In this document: in pieces, positions 1-10,614 of the stretch
How positions within the stretch are numbered: position 1 is the first letter of the stretch
Layout: each line of letters starts with the position of its first letter
NCBI GenBank assembly: GCA_900074885.1
Contig: FJUW01000053.1
Span: 380,250 to 444,249 of the forward strand
Source: Rhynchosporium graminicola
Lineage: Eukaryota > Ascomycota > Leotiomycetes > Helotiales > Ploettnerulaceae
DNA length: 64,000 nt
Direction: 5' to 3'
Program-made: the position numbers and the translations under genes
Notes under the pieces: model-generated
The model's input: only the letters and a program-made list of their open reading frames with translations
Told to the model about the DNA's origin: nothing
The model's database searches: none

Positions 1-1
1 G

Positions 2-854
2 GCGTTGAGTGGGAATCGAGAAATGAGTAAGAGCACGACGAAGGATGTTGCGTTTCAGGGGGGAGTGGTGCATGTGCTTGATAAGGTGTTGACGATGCCT
101 ATGGTAAAATCTCCTCTATCTATCTACCTTCCGTTCTTTTCCAAGGATTACTTCATAGATTTGATCATCTGACTAATGCTCAAATTTAGATGCCATCCCA
201 CTCAGCCCTCGACTCCAACCTAACAGCTCTCGCCGGCGCCCTGACTGCCTCCTCCCTGATCGCCCCACTCGATGCCATGAAAGACCTAACCATTTTCGCG
301 CCCTCCAACGCAGCCTTCGATCGTATCGGCTCCGCACTTCCCATGCTCGCAAAGGATAAATCGATGCTCATGAACGTCCTAGAGTACCACGTCGTAAACG
401 GGACGATCGGGTATGCTGGAACGCTGGGCAACATGACATTGACGGCTGCGCAGGGAGGAAAGATCAAGGTGGAGGTTGTGAACAAAAAGGTTTTTGTGAA
501 CAGTGCGCAGGTGATCATTAGTGATGTTATAATTGCGAATGGGGTGGTGCATGTTATTGATAAGTATGTATACCGCCTTGTGCTCTGACGAAAAAATTGG
601 CTAACAGATTCGACAGCGTTCTCAACCCGGCCAACCCAGGCGCAACTCCCAACCCAACAGCAACCACCCAAACCGTAGCTTTCACAGGTGTGACAATGGG
701 CCCTAATCCTTTTACGAGCGGTATCACACCAACCGCTACCGCCCCAAGTGCTAGCACGTCGACAGCTGCGGCAGATCGTGATGAGGGTGCGATGAGTTCG
801 GTTGCTTACTCCGTCTTGTTGTTATCGTTGGTGTTTTTAAGAGACATTATGTAG
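2..854 (+). CDS. FAS1 (fasciclin) domain cell-surface protein, 5' end off window
   Basis: Adhesion-type extracellular protein. Exons are about 2-103, 190-563 and 608-854, with introns of 86 and 44 nt; the frames join exactly. The first exon ends with the FAS1 H2-like motif GGVVHVLDK, so one FAS1 domain is cut by the window edge. The second exon carries a whole further FAS1 domain: the H1-like segment LTIFAPSNAAFD, the YH motif in LEYHVVNGT, and the closing GVVHVIDKFDSVLNP. A Ser/Thr/Pro/Ala-rich stretch and a hydrophobic C-terminus (SSVAYSVLLLSLVFL) follow, which fits a GPI anchor signal. Fungal FAS1 proteins of this layout are wall or plasma-membrane proteins. The domain call is strong; substrate or partner is not visible. 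The N-terminus and any signal peptide lie outside the window. Confidence 0.85.
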
Positions 855-2338
855 AAGATACCAAGCATTGGATAGGGGCCAAACGAGATGGAGGTGGGAT
901 GTTCTGTTCTGTTACATGATATCATACTTTTCGGATCCATTAATGAATATACGATTTTTATTTACGTCTTGCCATCACTGCGTATTGATTAACTGTTTTT
1001 CTGGTTACAGTCTCGGATACTCTGCGTGAATTTTGACAGATCTTCGCTAAAAACAAAGTCGAGGTGCGCTATCGATGCCAGAGAAGCGTAGCTGTGTTGG
1101 TGAAGTTGAGATCAGCTTAGCAGATAAGAAGTACCACTTCGAAATCGTGAAAGTAAGTCTTCCCTTGGATCAGAGCTCCTAGAAGCTTTTTTTCGTGACA
1201 TTGCTTTATTAGTCAAGCAATGTAAGCTTTCAAGGCGTTTTCTTGACCACCAGATCAAATTTACAGTTCGCGCTCGTAGGTCGCAAGCCTTTGGGTCTCT
1301 GTTAAGGCTTGCAGTTTCCAAAGCGGGTGGCTTTCTGGTTTTCTTTACTTTCTCAGTTCCGTGACCGATAAATTTGATTCGCTTATAACGGATGCGTTTT
1401 ATCTTAAATAACCACTGGGCCTTCGCGCTCTTACAGTATTCGTCTTCGGGTGTATTTTGTTTTGCAGAGCTGCTGCGAGAGAATATGGCGTGATGGGATC
1501 TGCGAATAGGAGGGGATCGGAAGATAGTATGTTGAATATTTTAATATGCTTATATCTCGTTTGTACAATAGCTCCCTCAAGGTGGGCATATTTTGTGTTC
1601 GATGTGATAATTATATACCGTATAACAGCTCAGGATATTTGAGTGCTTCTGGATTATTACGCGACGTGGGTTTTTAGTGTTGATGAGATTGTTTTACAAA
1701 TTCGACGCAAAGCTGGGTTATAGTGAATTTCATAGGTTGGATGTTGTAATTTTTGAGATGGTGAGTCCGGATAAATGATGATTTTGTATGAAATTTTATG
1801 AGCTAGAGTCCGGCGCTATTGGGAGTGAGAAATAGCAGAAGTTCAGTGAGGTCAGGAAGCTGCAATAAATGCGTTTCTGCTCAGTACTCTTGCCCGATTG
1901 GCTAATTTTCCCGGACATCGATAGATACATAGGGATTCGAGCGAAACTCGATATAGAGGTAGCTATGGATCATCTGTCCGCTGAGCTTTTTTCCCCGTTG
2001 GCAGACAGTCACTCAGGGCATACGCTACTGTCAGGCGGAATTCAAGGTTTTCGCCCCTGGTGGTAGATTGAAGCATTGCTCGATGTGAGAAGGTCACCTC
2101 CAAGTCCGCAAGTCACCAGCAACGAAGACCATTTGAGTGATATAAACTGATAGGACTTGAAAAAATATCAGATGACATTTTGCTGCCGACTGAATTTACT
2201 TCCGCCGCATACACCTAATATTTTACCGACCGCGACCTCTATTACTCAGATCTTTTCACCTACAACAGTTCCAAACCACAACCCGTATTCAACACACAGC
2301 AACCTTCCACCCAAATTTCATGCTTCAATATAACAAAC
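855..2338. other. Gene-less stretch
   Basis: About 1.5 kb with only short open frames (under 70 codons) that have no recognisable domain or gene-like splice structure. The last 100 bases probably hold the promoter and leader of the small coiled-coil gene that follows. Confidence 0.5.
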
Positions 2339-2746
2339 ATGAACATCACCGTCCCCATCATCTCTGATCGAACCGATCGAGAGCTTTCTGTCTCCTCCGT
2401 CCCAGCTAAAGAGGGTGCGAAAGACGATAGCACTAACCAGGCCAACGTCAAAGGCAAGGTAAGAAACGGGATATAACTTTATTCTTTCATGACATGAATC
2501 TCAATGAAAGGCTACAACTGACACTTAGGCTCGTAGGATGCGGAGGTTTCAAAAAAGGAGAAGAGGAGAGAGAAGAAGCAGAGAAGTCAGCAGCGGATGA
2601 TGTATGAGAAGGTTGAGAGAGAAAGGAAGAAGCAGCAGACCAAATTGCGCGTCAAGGAGAAGGAGAGGTTGGAGCAGGTGGCGAAGCAAGCGAGACTTGC
2701 GGCTAGGCAGGCCGAGATATTGAGGAATGAGGAGACCTTTCCATAG
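2339..2746 (+). CDS. Small Lys/Arg/Glu-rich coiled-coil protein, 109 aa
   Basis: Two exons, 2339-2458 (40 codons) and 2537-2746 (69 codons plus stop). The intron starts GTAAGA and ends at the second of two nearby AGs (...CGTAG); only this acceptor keeps the frame open. The product has an acidic/Ser N-terminal part and then about 65 residues almost entirely of K, R, E and Q with few prolines, predicting one long charged helix or coiled coil (for example MMYEKVERERKKQQTKLR). There is no signal peptide or membrane segment. It resembles the basic-helix proteins often annotated as hypothetical in fungi; no bZIP leucine heptad is clear. An upstream ATG at 2320 opens a 16-codon frame that overlaps this start. 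Function is unknown. Confidence 0.6.
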
Positions 2747-4582
2747 GGTGGTAGGATGGTAGAGGATGATCTCGAATGGATAAATTTGAGCACGTCAATC
2801 CTATGCGTTTCTCGAATAGATTCTACAAACTCCGAAAACCCACTAGTATTCCTCTGATGTGTGTCTCGCATTCCAAACATTGTAATTGAACATTGAATGA
2901 GTAACACATCGCACAGTTCGCCTTCAGAATTGACGGATTGTAAATTCCCAGACCGATACAGATACGACCCTCAGGCACTTGTACGACAGAAGAGCACTGA
3001 CATAAATATGTAGCGAGATAGAGCCTTTCCTTTCATCAGCCGAGTCAGCGTGGCGGAGGGGGCTAGTAACCTCCGCCTAGAGCTCAATAGTCAGGTTCCC
3101 TGGCTCGAGCAACCACCACTTCAAAATTCCGGGAGGAGTTTGCACAGCACCCATCAAGCCGGGTGCTAGAGTTTTGAATTTTCCCCCTCTGAATCTTGAC
3201 ATTGGTCGCTGAGAATTAATTGGATAATGAATAGTTTTTTCATTCTTTTGCTGTTTGTTGGGAGAGCTCGGGAGAGCTCGCGTAATGGTTGTCAATGTTT
3301 TCATGCCGGTCCCCTTTGGAAGCGCCATGCCTTTCTGACCTGTTCTGTTCTATTGCGACTTACATGATTGAATTGCATCTCCAAGCTCGCTGAGCTTGAA
3401 ACCTTTGCAAGAGATTCGTTCTGCTATAATGTTTACTGTTTTATTCACTTCTCACAACGCAATTACTACCCCTTAACCCCCCTTATCAAAGTCCAAGTTC
3501 TGTACTTCGGTTCATTCGTCAAATCGCTAACAATTTCCACCTCCCTCTACTTAGTTACCGGATCCAAATCAAGTTTATTTACTGGAGTTACCAGAAGGAA
3601 CCCGAAGTTTGACTTTCCCAAATGCCCAATAAAGCTCTTCGACCCACGTGAGAATTTAGATTAGCAAATTTATCATCAGGGCCACCGCTATTCGAAACCA
3701 GCTATCGCTTGGGATTGAATGAGCCGGCAACAGGATCACGGGTTATTATTTAATCACTCCATCAAAAGCAAAGCCTTCAGGTTGAGAATCATTTAAGAGC
3801 ATAAACCCTCGCGCAACTTTTCGAATCTCTTGAAACGATTCATTTCTCCTGTATCGAAAGCTGGCGAAATACTATTACCAACGTAAAGACGCAAGTAGCC
3901 AAACATCTCGACTTCAGTTTTGATTTGGTAGGAGACCCCAACTGTAAGTCTGATAAACCTCATTCTTCGGGTCTTCTATAGCCTCAGAACTCCGTCCACA
4001 CCCAGCTCTCCTGGTAATATCAAACGAATCCCGCGCAACGCAATCACTCATCTCAACGTTCCCCTCATCCCGCTGATATCCTTCCTAGCACCCTCGACCG
4101 TCTTCTCCGCCTCATATCAGAAAACAAGCTTGCCGTTTATGCTCGTCACTTTTAGCAACCAAGCAACCGTTTCCCTAGGATTTGAGCGAGGAAATCAGGA
4201 TGTTTTTGAGATTGGTAATGATGTAGGACTTGGTGACGAGGATTTCGCTTCGGGAGGAAGGTGTGGTGGGAGGGATTGTGAGGAGATGTATGGTTGACAG
4301 TACTGATAAGGTCGGTGTTGGAGATTGTTGATTAATGTAATGTGTATGATTTCCTAGGGATAAAACTACAAGAAAACGGAGTATGCATTCGATAGTATTT
4401 TATTTTGCCTTGTGCTTATATCTCAGATGGAGAAAGGGTCTATCTGTCACATTCTACAGTTCATTGGAGCTGAGATAGATGATATCTTGCCAATCACTTC
4501 ATCTCTGGTGGGGTCACAACAAATCTTTTGACTTGAATATAACTTTATTACTTGAAATACATTCGGCCATCCCACGAGGGAC
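2747..4582. other. Gene-poor stretch with one possible remnant
   Basis: No convincing complete gene. ORFs at 3077-3328 (-) and 3368-3664 (+) look random. A short possible 2EXR-like remnant lies at 3984-4076 (separate entry). A frame of about 120 codons without ATG runs from about 3930 to 4299 on the plus strand but has no recognisable content. Confidence 0.45.
3984..4076 (+). pseudogene. Possible 2EXR-family remnant
   Basis: A 30-codon stretch reads SELRPHPALLVISNESRAT and then stops. The piece PALLVISNESRA resembles the conserved 2EXR segment 'PALLxVxxESRxxxL'. A plausible intron end (...TTCTATAG at about 3980) sits directly upstream. The flanking frames cannot be joined to a full domain, so if real it is a decayed copy. 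The match is short and could be chance. Confidence 0.25.
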
Positions 4583-5518
4583 CTACTCGTAGAACACCAG
4601 GCATCTAACCTCGATACTTTGCCGTCCCGGCGCACTTTCCGGCGTCCCAGGATCCTCAAAAGCCGTGTGCGGTGTACACCTCGCCAAACCCTCCACACCC
4701 TTCGGCAAGCCCTGGCCCCTCGAATCGAAACACTTGATAAACATAGCCTCTTCCGGCGTCATATCCTTCATATAAAAGAATTTATGTTTATCATTTGGCC
4801 TCACCGCAAAAGTCTCGCCCTTAACCTCATAATTCTCCGTAGATTCTATAGAACTAGGATCGGGAACGACTTCCTTGCCACGATCATCGTCGTCCTCAAT
4901 CCTGCCTCTATTACCGCTGCCATCGCCCAAGGGAGCGCGCTTTGGATAGAGGAGATCAACTTCGATGAAATCGTCTGGTGAGGTAGTGCGCCAATCTATG
5001 ACCGCAAGCGGGAAGTCCGTCGCGGGATGTGCGATAGGTCGCCATACATTAATAATCTGATACCTCCCCTCTAGCAACTCATCCACCTCTTCCTCTGGCA
5101 AGTGTCTCCTAACTCTCGCCTCGGCAGCACCGACAGTCTGATCGACATGCACCTGCTGCACTGGCTGTCTAGGTGCATTCTTATCCCTCTTCCTGATCGT
5201 GTGGTCGAAAATAACGACTTTCTTAATCCCTGGCAGTTTCTCTCTTAACATGTTCTCCACTTCTGTGTAGTATCCCGAGCGGACTTCGGCATCGTTGTCG
5301 AAATTAAATCCGGCGGAGGGAGATTTGTAGACTGCGAAGCCCGAGGTGTCTGTTGAGAATTCGCTCTCGCGGCCACGGATATTCTGGACGGGGCGCGAGT
5401 GTGGGGTTAGGCGGAAGGAAGTACCTGGACCGTCGACTTTGCCCCAAGGTTTGATGTGCTCGCCACTGGAAGATGTGTAGGATGCGGGATCGATGTATCT
5501 GAATGCGCCGGTCGTCAT
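4583..5518 (-). CDS. CmcJ/NvfI (AsaB-like) family oxygenase, 311 aa
   Basis: Intronless ORF of 311 codons. It has the features of the fungal family variously named 7-alpha-cephem-methoxylase-like, GA4 desaturase-like or AsaB-like (CmcJ/NvfI superfamily): an N-terminal substrate segment, IFDHTIRKRD, the metal-site-like VHVDQT near residue 123, QIINVWRPI near 155, MKDMTPEEAMFIKCFDS, and the C-terminal CTPHTAFEDP followed by SIEVRCLVFYE. The His-x-Asp and the distal His are the probable iron ligands by analogy with NvfI, which is a non-haem Fe/2-oxoglutarate enzyme. Members usually act in secondary metabolism, but no biosynthetic core gene lies nearby, so the substrate cannot be inferred. Length is normal for the family. 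Confidence 0.85.
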   Translation of the reverse strand: MTTGAFRYIDPASYTSSSGEHIKPWGKVDGPGTSFRLTPHSRPVQNIRGRESEFSTDTSGFAVYKSPSAGFNFDNDAEVRSGYYTEVENMLREKLPGIKKVVIFDHTIRKRDKNAPRQPVQQVHVDQTVGAAEARVRRHLPEEEVDELLEGRYQIINVWRPIAHPATDFPLAVIDWRTTSPDDFIEVDLLYPKRAPLGDGSGNRGRIEDDDDRGKEVVPDPSSIESTENYEVKGETFAVRPNDKHKFFYMKDMTPEEAMFIKCFDSRGQGLPKGVEGLARCTPHTAFEDPGTPESAPGRQSIEVRCLVFYE

Positions 5519-6036
5519 CGTGAAGTCTGTAAGGGTTGAATTGGTTGATGGAGGGGTAGAGCGGGGTTGTGGTTGATTTATATGATGAGATGTCGTCGGG
5601 CTTTAACTTCGCCACGCTTATCCCCGAATGTCGATAACAGAGCTGTCCGATGGCGCAATTCCACGGGGATTACGAAAAGATTATGTTCGTAATGTTCTTA
5701 AGACTTCAATCGTTAGCAGATTGTGACAGGCTAAATTGTATCTATAATTGATTCCGGAACAACATCCGTGAGAATGATGACTTGTGCACGCAGTTGAAGT
5801 AAGCTCTGCTGGATAATGCCTCGGCTAACATCAAACCCAATTTCAATGTCAATAAAGCACGCAATAAGCGAATGATATTCTGCATGGAGATCTTTCCACC
5901 ATAGAGATATACATGCTAAATCCATAAGAAATTTTGGTCACTAATTATCACTTTCAAAACCAGACTATGGGTCATTCGTGGGTTATAACGTAGATTCGGC
6001 TTGCATCTTAAACTTGATTTTCACCCAACCCTATGT
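5519..6036. other. Intergenic, nothing recognised
   Basis: Upstream of the CmcJ/NvfI gene and downstream of the lactonase gene. It should hold the promoter of the former (both are on the minus strand). No motif stands out. Confidence 0.4.
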
Positions 6037-7148
6037 CTATATACCCAACAACGCTCCTTTGATATCCTTTGACAACTGGGCCATCCAAAGTCTCTTCTCG
6101 TTCAAGATGCACATCGCACCCTCCTTTCCGAAACAGAAATTTGCCGCACCACCATTAACTTTGATTACTCCCAAAAGTACTCCACCAGGACACCAAACCG
6201 CGACACCATCGCCGCAGACACTGTAGACATTTCCATCGATATCACATTCAATGCCATTTGGGAACCCTTCAGCAGCGTGAGCGAATAGTCGTCTGTTAAC
6301 AAGGAATGGTTGGTCAGAGTAGTATTGGATGTCGAATACATAGCTGATTTCTCACATCAGCAGAGTCCTTGATAACATTACCAGGATTTAAGAATAACCA
6401 TGAGAGGCATGACTCACATGCTTGCCTTTCCTGCACCTTCGATTTCCTCATCTACTCTATCCCTTTTGGTAACCGTAACATAAACCAGCTTCGGCTCCTC
6501 GCCCGGCCCAAAGCAAATCCCATTCGGTGTCGCAAAGCCATCTGCCATCGCTCTCACATTTCCCGTCATGGGATCATATCTATAAACCTGACTCGGAAAA
6601 TTCAATTTCTCCTCAAGACCCTGCACCTGCCCGTGCGTAGGATCCGTGAACCATATACTCCCATCTGTAGGATGTACCACGACGTCGCTGACGGAATCGA
6701 ATTTTCTTCCATGAAAGGAAGTCAGGATTGGGGTAACGGTGTAGGGTGCGTGGCGTTGCATATGATACAGTCCACTCGGTATATGTCCTTTCTCCCCCTC
6801 TTTAATTGGAATAGTGCAATTTGATCCTTGCGAACAGAATAATATCCCGTCTTTATAATTTACTCCTCCACTCGCCATAGGCAAGTCGTCTGATGGGATT
6901 TCTTCCCATGTGGGACCGTTGCCTGAGCCATCGAGAGAGATTTTGTTGATTTGGACGCAGAGAGTGTTGTTTTTCAGGGGCTCGATGTAGGGTGAGCTGG
7001 TTATGAAGAGGGTGTTGTTGTCGGGGAAGAAGACGCCTGCTCCGTGGGCGAAGGGGTGGGGTTTGCGTGAGAGGAGGAGTTTGAGGGTTGGCGAGGGACC
7101 GAGGATGGTGGAGAATGAGGGAGAGTGGGTCGCGAACGCGGAGGCCAT
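6037..7148 (-). CDS. SMP-30/gluconolactonase-like beta-propeller hydrolase, 345 aa
   Basis: Two exons: 7148-6418 and 6343-6037. The donor (GTGAGT) follows ...GGCAAGCAT and the acceptor is ...AAATCAG; the join gives KASIYVFDI in continuous frame to a TAG. The protein has SMP-30/lactonohydrolase signatures: FAHGAGVFFPDN near residue 32, GGVNYKDGILFCSQG, SDVVVHPTDGSIWFTDPTHG near 160 and ATPNGICFGPGEE near 215. The second exon supplies the C-terminal blades with PNGIECDIDGNVYSVCGDGV and GGVLLGVIKVNGGAANFCFG. Members hydrolyse sugar lactones or related lactones with a bound divalent metal; the true substrate here is unknown. No signal peptide is obvious, so it may be cytosolic. Confidence 0.85.
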
Positions 7149-7545
7149 TGGAATTGCAATTTTTGTTTACTTTGACCTCGCTTGACTACGTGGATTTTAT
7201 CTGAGCGCTGATAAGAAGGAAGTGGTCGGGTGGGGAAGGTTGGAAGAGCTTTTTAAGTGGGGCGGTCTGCGCAAGCGACGGGAGCTTTCGGAAGTGGGGG
7301 TTTCGTGATTCGGGCGTTGGATTACAAAATCGGAATGGGGTATTGCTTGATTAAGGAATTGTTTAGTGTGACGATACTACAGTGCCATAGTGTGGGAAGA
7401 AAGTCCCACGTGGCCAAAAGGAAACTGACGTTAAAAGCTGACATGGGCTCTGTATCTTGAATCAAATTTCGTAGGACGACAGGCTGTAATATTAGAGGAA
7501 TTATGTATTACTGATTAATGATAGGCTGCATCATTTATCTACCAT
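7149..7545. other. Intergenic between lactonase and acid phosphatase
   Basis: About 400 bases with the lactonase promoter at its left side and the 3' flank of the phosphatase at its right. Small ORFs on the plus strand look random. Confidence 0.4.
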
Positions 7546-9319
7546 TTAAACAGGAATGGAACCATTACACTTCCCCTTGATAAGACTGGCACCCACCCCC
7601 ACCAATCCATCAAAATACGCAAGCACCGTCTCCAATGGAACCATATCCATCAATCCAAGACTTGGATTTGAACTCCTGAGCGGCTGTCCCTTCCAAAGTA
7701 CACGCATGTAATACCCACTTGCACTTCCACCAGCTGTAGGAGTCGGCGTTGAAGACGCAGATGAAGACGTCGGTGTCACGAGACATGAGCAAGCTGATGA
7801 GACTCTAGATGCCGAGCCACCGCATTGAGATACGAATGTCGGGAGTGTGGCAGTGGCAATTGCGGAAGATGCTGTATAACTTGGGCAGAAAGAGGAGACT
7901 TTGGCGGATTCTTCAATGAATTGGCGTAGACAGTTGTCACGAGCACATTCTTTGGTAGGAGTTGGGGTACTGGTAGTTGTGGCGGATGTCGGTGTTGCAG
8001 GGTTTCCCTTCTTGTAAAGCTCAAAGACCACTTCCGATCCCATACCGGGCCAGACCATCACGTCCAGCTGTAGTAAGGAAAGAATTCGTGACATGGTTCC
8101 GTCATGCGCGACGTTGTGACGATAGATCACATCACTGGTGCCATTGATTAACTCGCGAATATGGGCTGTGAGTTCGCCAATCCAGACTCCTTGGCTAGTG
8201 TAGCTTGCTGCCAAACTCCTCGGATCGCCACGGTAGATCTGACTGTATTCGAAATGTCCGAGACGATACACATCATCAGCAAGATTCTGATCAATACAAG
8301 TCGTGGAATTGACTCCGTTAACAAGCTTGCAAGGGAGGGGCTTTGCGTGACATTGACGAGCAGAAAGATTGTCGTAGTAGTGGTCAAAACTGGCATGGAA
8401 TCCAGAGTCATTGATTGGTACGCGAGAAATGTCGTCTAATGCGGAGAAGACTCCTGAGGCGGCGGTAAGATGATTCGTCCAGTTAGGAGATGATCGAATG
8501 GCACTGAAGAGACTTGAAGATGCAGGGCAGGAGTATGTTGGTTCCAGAGAATCGTAGCCGCTTGGGTTGATCATGAGGGGGTGGTCGCCTTCAATACCAA
8601 ACATTCCATTCAAGGTCATACCGGCAACTTCACTTGTGATAACGTTCTGGGTAACTCTGAATGTGATCTTTTCGTTTGCAGTCTCGGGCAGAAATCCTAA
8701 CATATCATGGTACACCCCGTATAGGTCTTTTCCATGCTGCCATGAATCGTCGAGCCCTTCCTTGGTGATCTGAGGAAATTGGCAACTTCCCAGAAACCCG
8801 GGGGGGACAAATGGGTTCTGGGCTGATCGGAAGCCCTGCCAATAAGTATGTGCTGATCTGTGGCCAGCCTTAGGTTCACCATAGTAGAACAGGCCCTCAT
8901 CGTGACAGTCCCATCCATACGATTCGACTGGGAAGGCGTTGGCGGCATAGACTGTTCGCTTGTGATGTCTTTGAATCTGCGTTCTTGTATTAGCTTCACG
9001 ATCATGTCCAATTGACGCCCTCGCAACTCACCACTTCGACATATTGCAGCTTGAACTCGGCAGATGGTTTCTTGTATTCCGTTGCTCGTACGTGCGGCAT
9101 ATTACACCAGTTATAAGTTCCATACTCGCTTGCCGGTACGGTCGAACTATTGTATATAAACCCGTACACGCCCTCTCCCGTGAGGACCTTCGTCAAGTCA
9201 TTGATCTCCGTAGCGTTAGGCGCATACCATCCCAGGTCCACCGCTCCAGCAGCATTACCATACCGTACCAGAGAAGCAGCGAGGGCCGCGATGAAGCTTG
9301 TCCGAGGGTTGGTTCGCAT
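7546..9319 (-). CDS. Secreted histidine acid phosphatase (branch 2), about 572 aa
   Basis: Exons 9319-9032 and 8976-7546; the 55-nt intron (GTGAGT...CGCAG) joins LQYVEV to IQRHHKRTVYAANAFP. That is the catalytic phosphohistidine loop, here RHHKRT in place of the textbook RHGxRxP, as in a known clade of fungal acid phosphatases. The proton-donor HD motif follows as NVAHDGTMSRIL. A Ser/Thr/Pro-rich linker precedes the C-terminal block. The start chosen is the ATG at 9319 because the next 25 residues look like a signal peptide ending AAGA before VDLGWYAPNATEIND. An in-frame ATG at 9469 would add 50 residues with a hydrophobic LVPILGILIL segment, giving a membrane anchor instead. Product: extracellular or vacuolar phosphomonoesterase. 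Confidence 0.85.
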
Positions 9320-10614
9320 AGCGTAGTATTCCTGATTAAGGAGACGGTAGAGAATAAGAATTCCGAGGATTGGGACCAGCCTAACGAACCAACTGGCACC
9401 AAAAACTGGCGTCCGCCAGTGGAGGGTTCCCATCCATGTTAATGGTGGAAGCTCTGGAGAGCTTCTCACGTGGGACTGGCGTCGGTAGAAAATATCGGGA
9501 GGAGAAGTGGGATATCGTCAATGGAACATTGCCGTCGTGAGGCTAGATGGAGAATAGTGGGAGTACAAGGAGAACTACGCCACGCGATATAAAGTGGAAT
9601 CCCATGTTTTATTTACGCAACATGGCCGTGAATCACTAAAAAGTTGGAGCTGTTGTTGGATTAAACTCTCGGCTTTCGTTGATGCTTGCACGTGTAAATG
9701 CTTCAATTCCGACTGGTTGAATAGATGAGCGCCGCTTTAAGCACATCTTCTCACAACCGAGAACGTAGTCACCTCGTGACTCGAGATAACTCCGGGGATG
9801 TCATGAGATTAATCTGGAGTTTCTTGACGATGTAAAGTCAATGTCGCGAACAAATTCAAGGGACCTTGCTTTGGCAATTGTACATGTCGCGAAGAAACAT
9901 TTGGACTTTACTGCTGTCAATAAAAAGATCCTGAACCCCTTGTGTTATTCTCTTCTTCCCTCATCACACCAGGCACCTAGTACTAAAGGAACCATGGTAA
10001 ATTCAATCCCGTCCGACCGAGAGCTTCTTCATGTCCTCGCAGAGCTTTTCCTTATTGCCTGAATCATCGACTCGCTCCTCGAGATACTTAGCTCCAATCG
10101 CAGTGGATGATTTTGCAGTGAGATCCCTCTTCCAGACACGTCTTCTCGCCCACCTGATAATGATGCGAGTCTCTGCACTAGGTGGAATGATTACATGTGA
10201 TCTCCCACACAAACAAGCCCGAACTTGAGTGCTGGGCAGAGTTCATCGCGGGTCTCTTCGATAATTACAGGCCAGATTTCTGCGGCACTTGCTTGTCTCT
10301 TTGCGGTTATAGGGGTACTCGTGTGTGTGCGCTTGCTGTATTTGAGCAAAGGCAATCATGCTTGTGTGATTCTCACTGAGTATCATTTTTGGTATGCTTG
10401 CCAAACAAATGGCAAGCGAGTGGAAGGGCGGACGTGAGAGGCGGGTCAGGAGAAGAGGGTTTCAGCGCACTTTCATTAGGGGGTCAATACATGTATGTTT
10501 GGAACGCTAACAGGGGCTGCAATCTCAATCAATTGCTTTGCTCATAGAATGTCGGAGCCATGATACCCAAGGCGATTAGGGTGATCCATTGTTGATCGTA
10601 TACATATCTTGGTA
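9320..10614. other. Gene-less stretch
   Basis: Holds the phosphatase promoter and the possible N-terminal extension (9320-9469). A 69-codon basic minus-strand frame at 10003-10212 shows no family match and may be chance. Nothing else was recognised. Confidence 0.4.

Noticed and set aside
3930..4299. About 120-codon open frame without ATG
   Set aside because: Composition looks random, no start codon and overlaps a better explained 2EXR-like piece in another frame.
10003..10212. 69-codon basic minus-strand ORF
   Set aside because: Gene-like composition but no family, partner exon or conserved motif seen; left uncalled.
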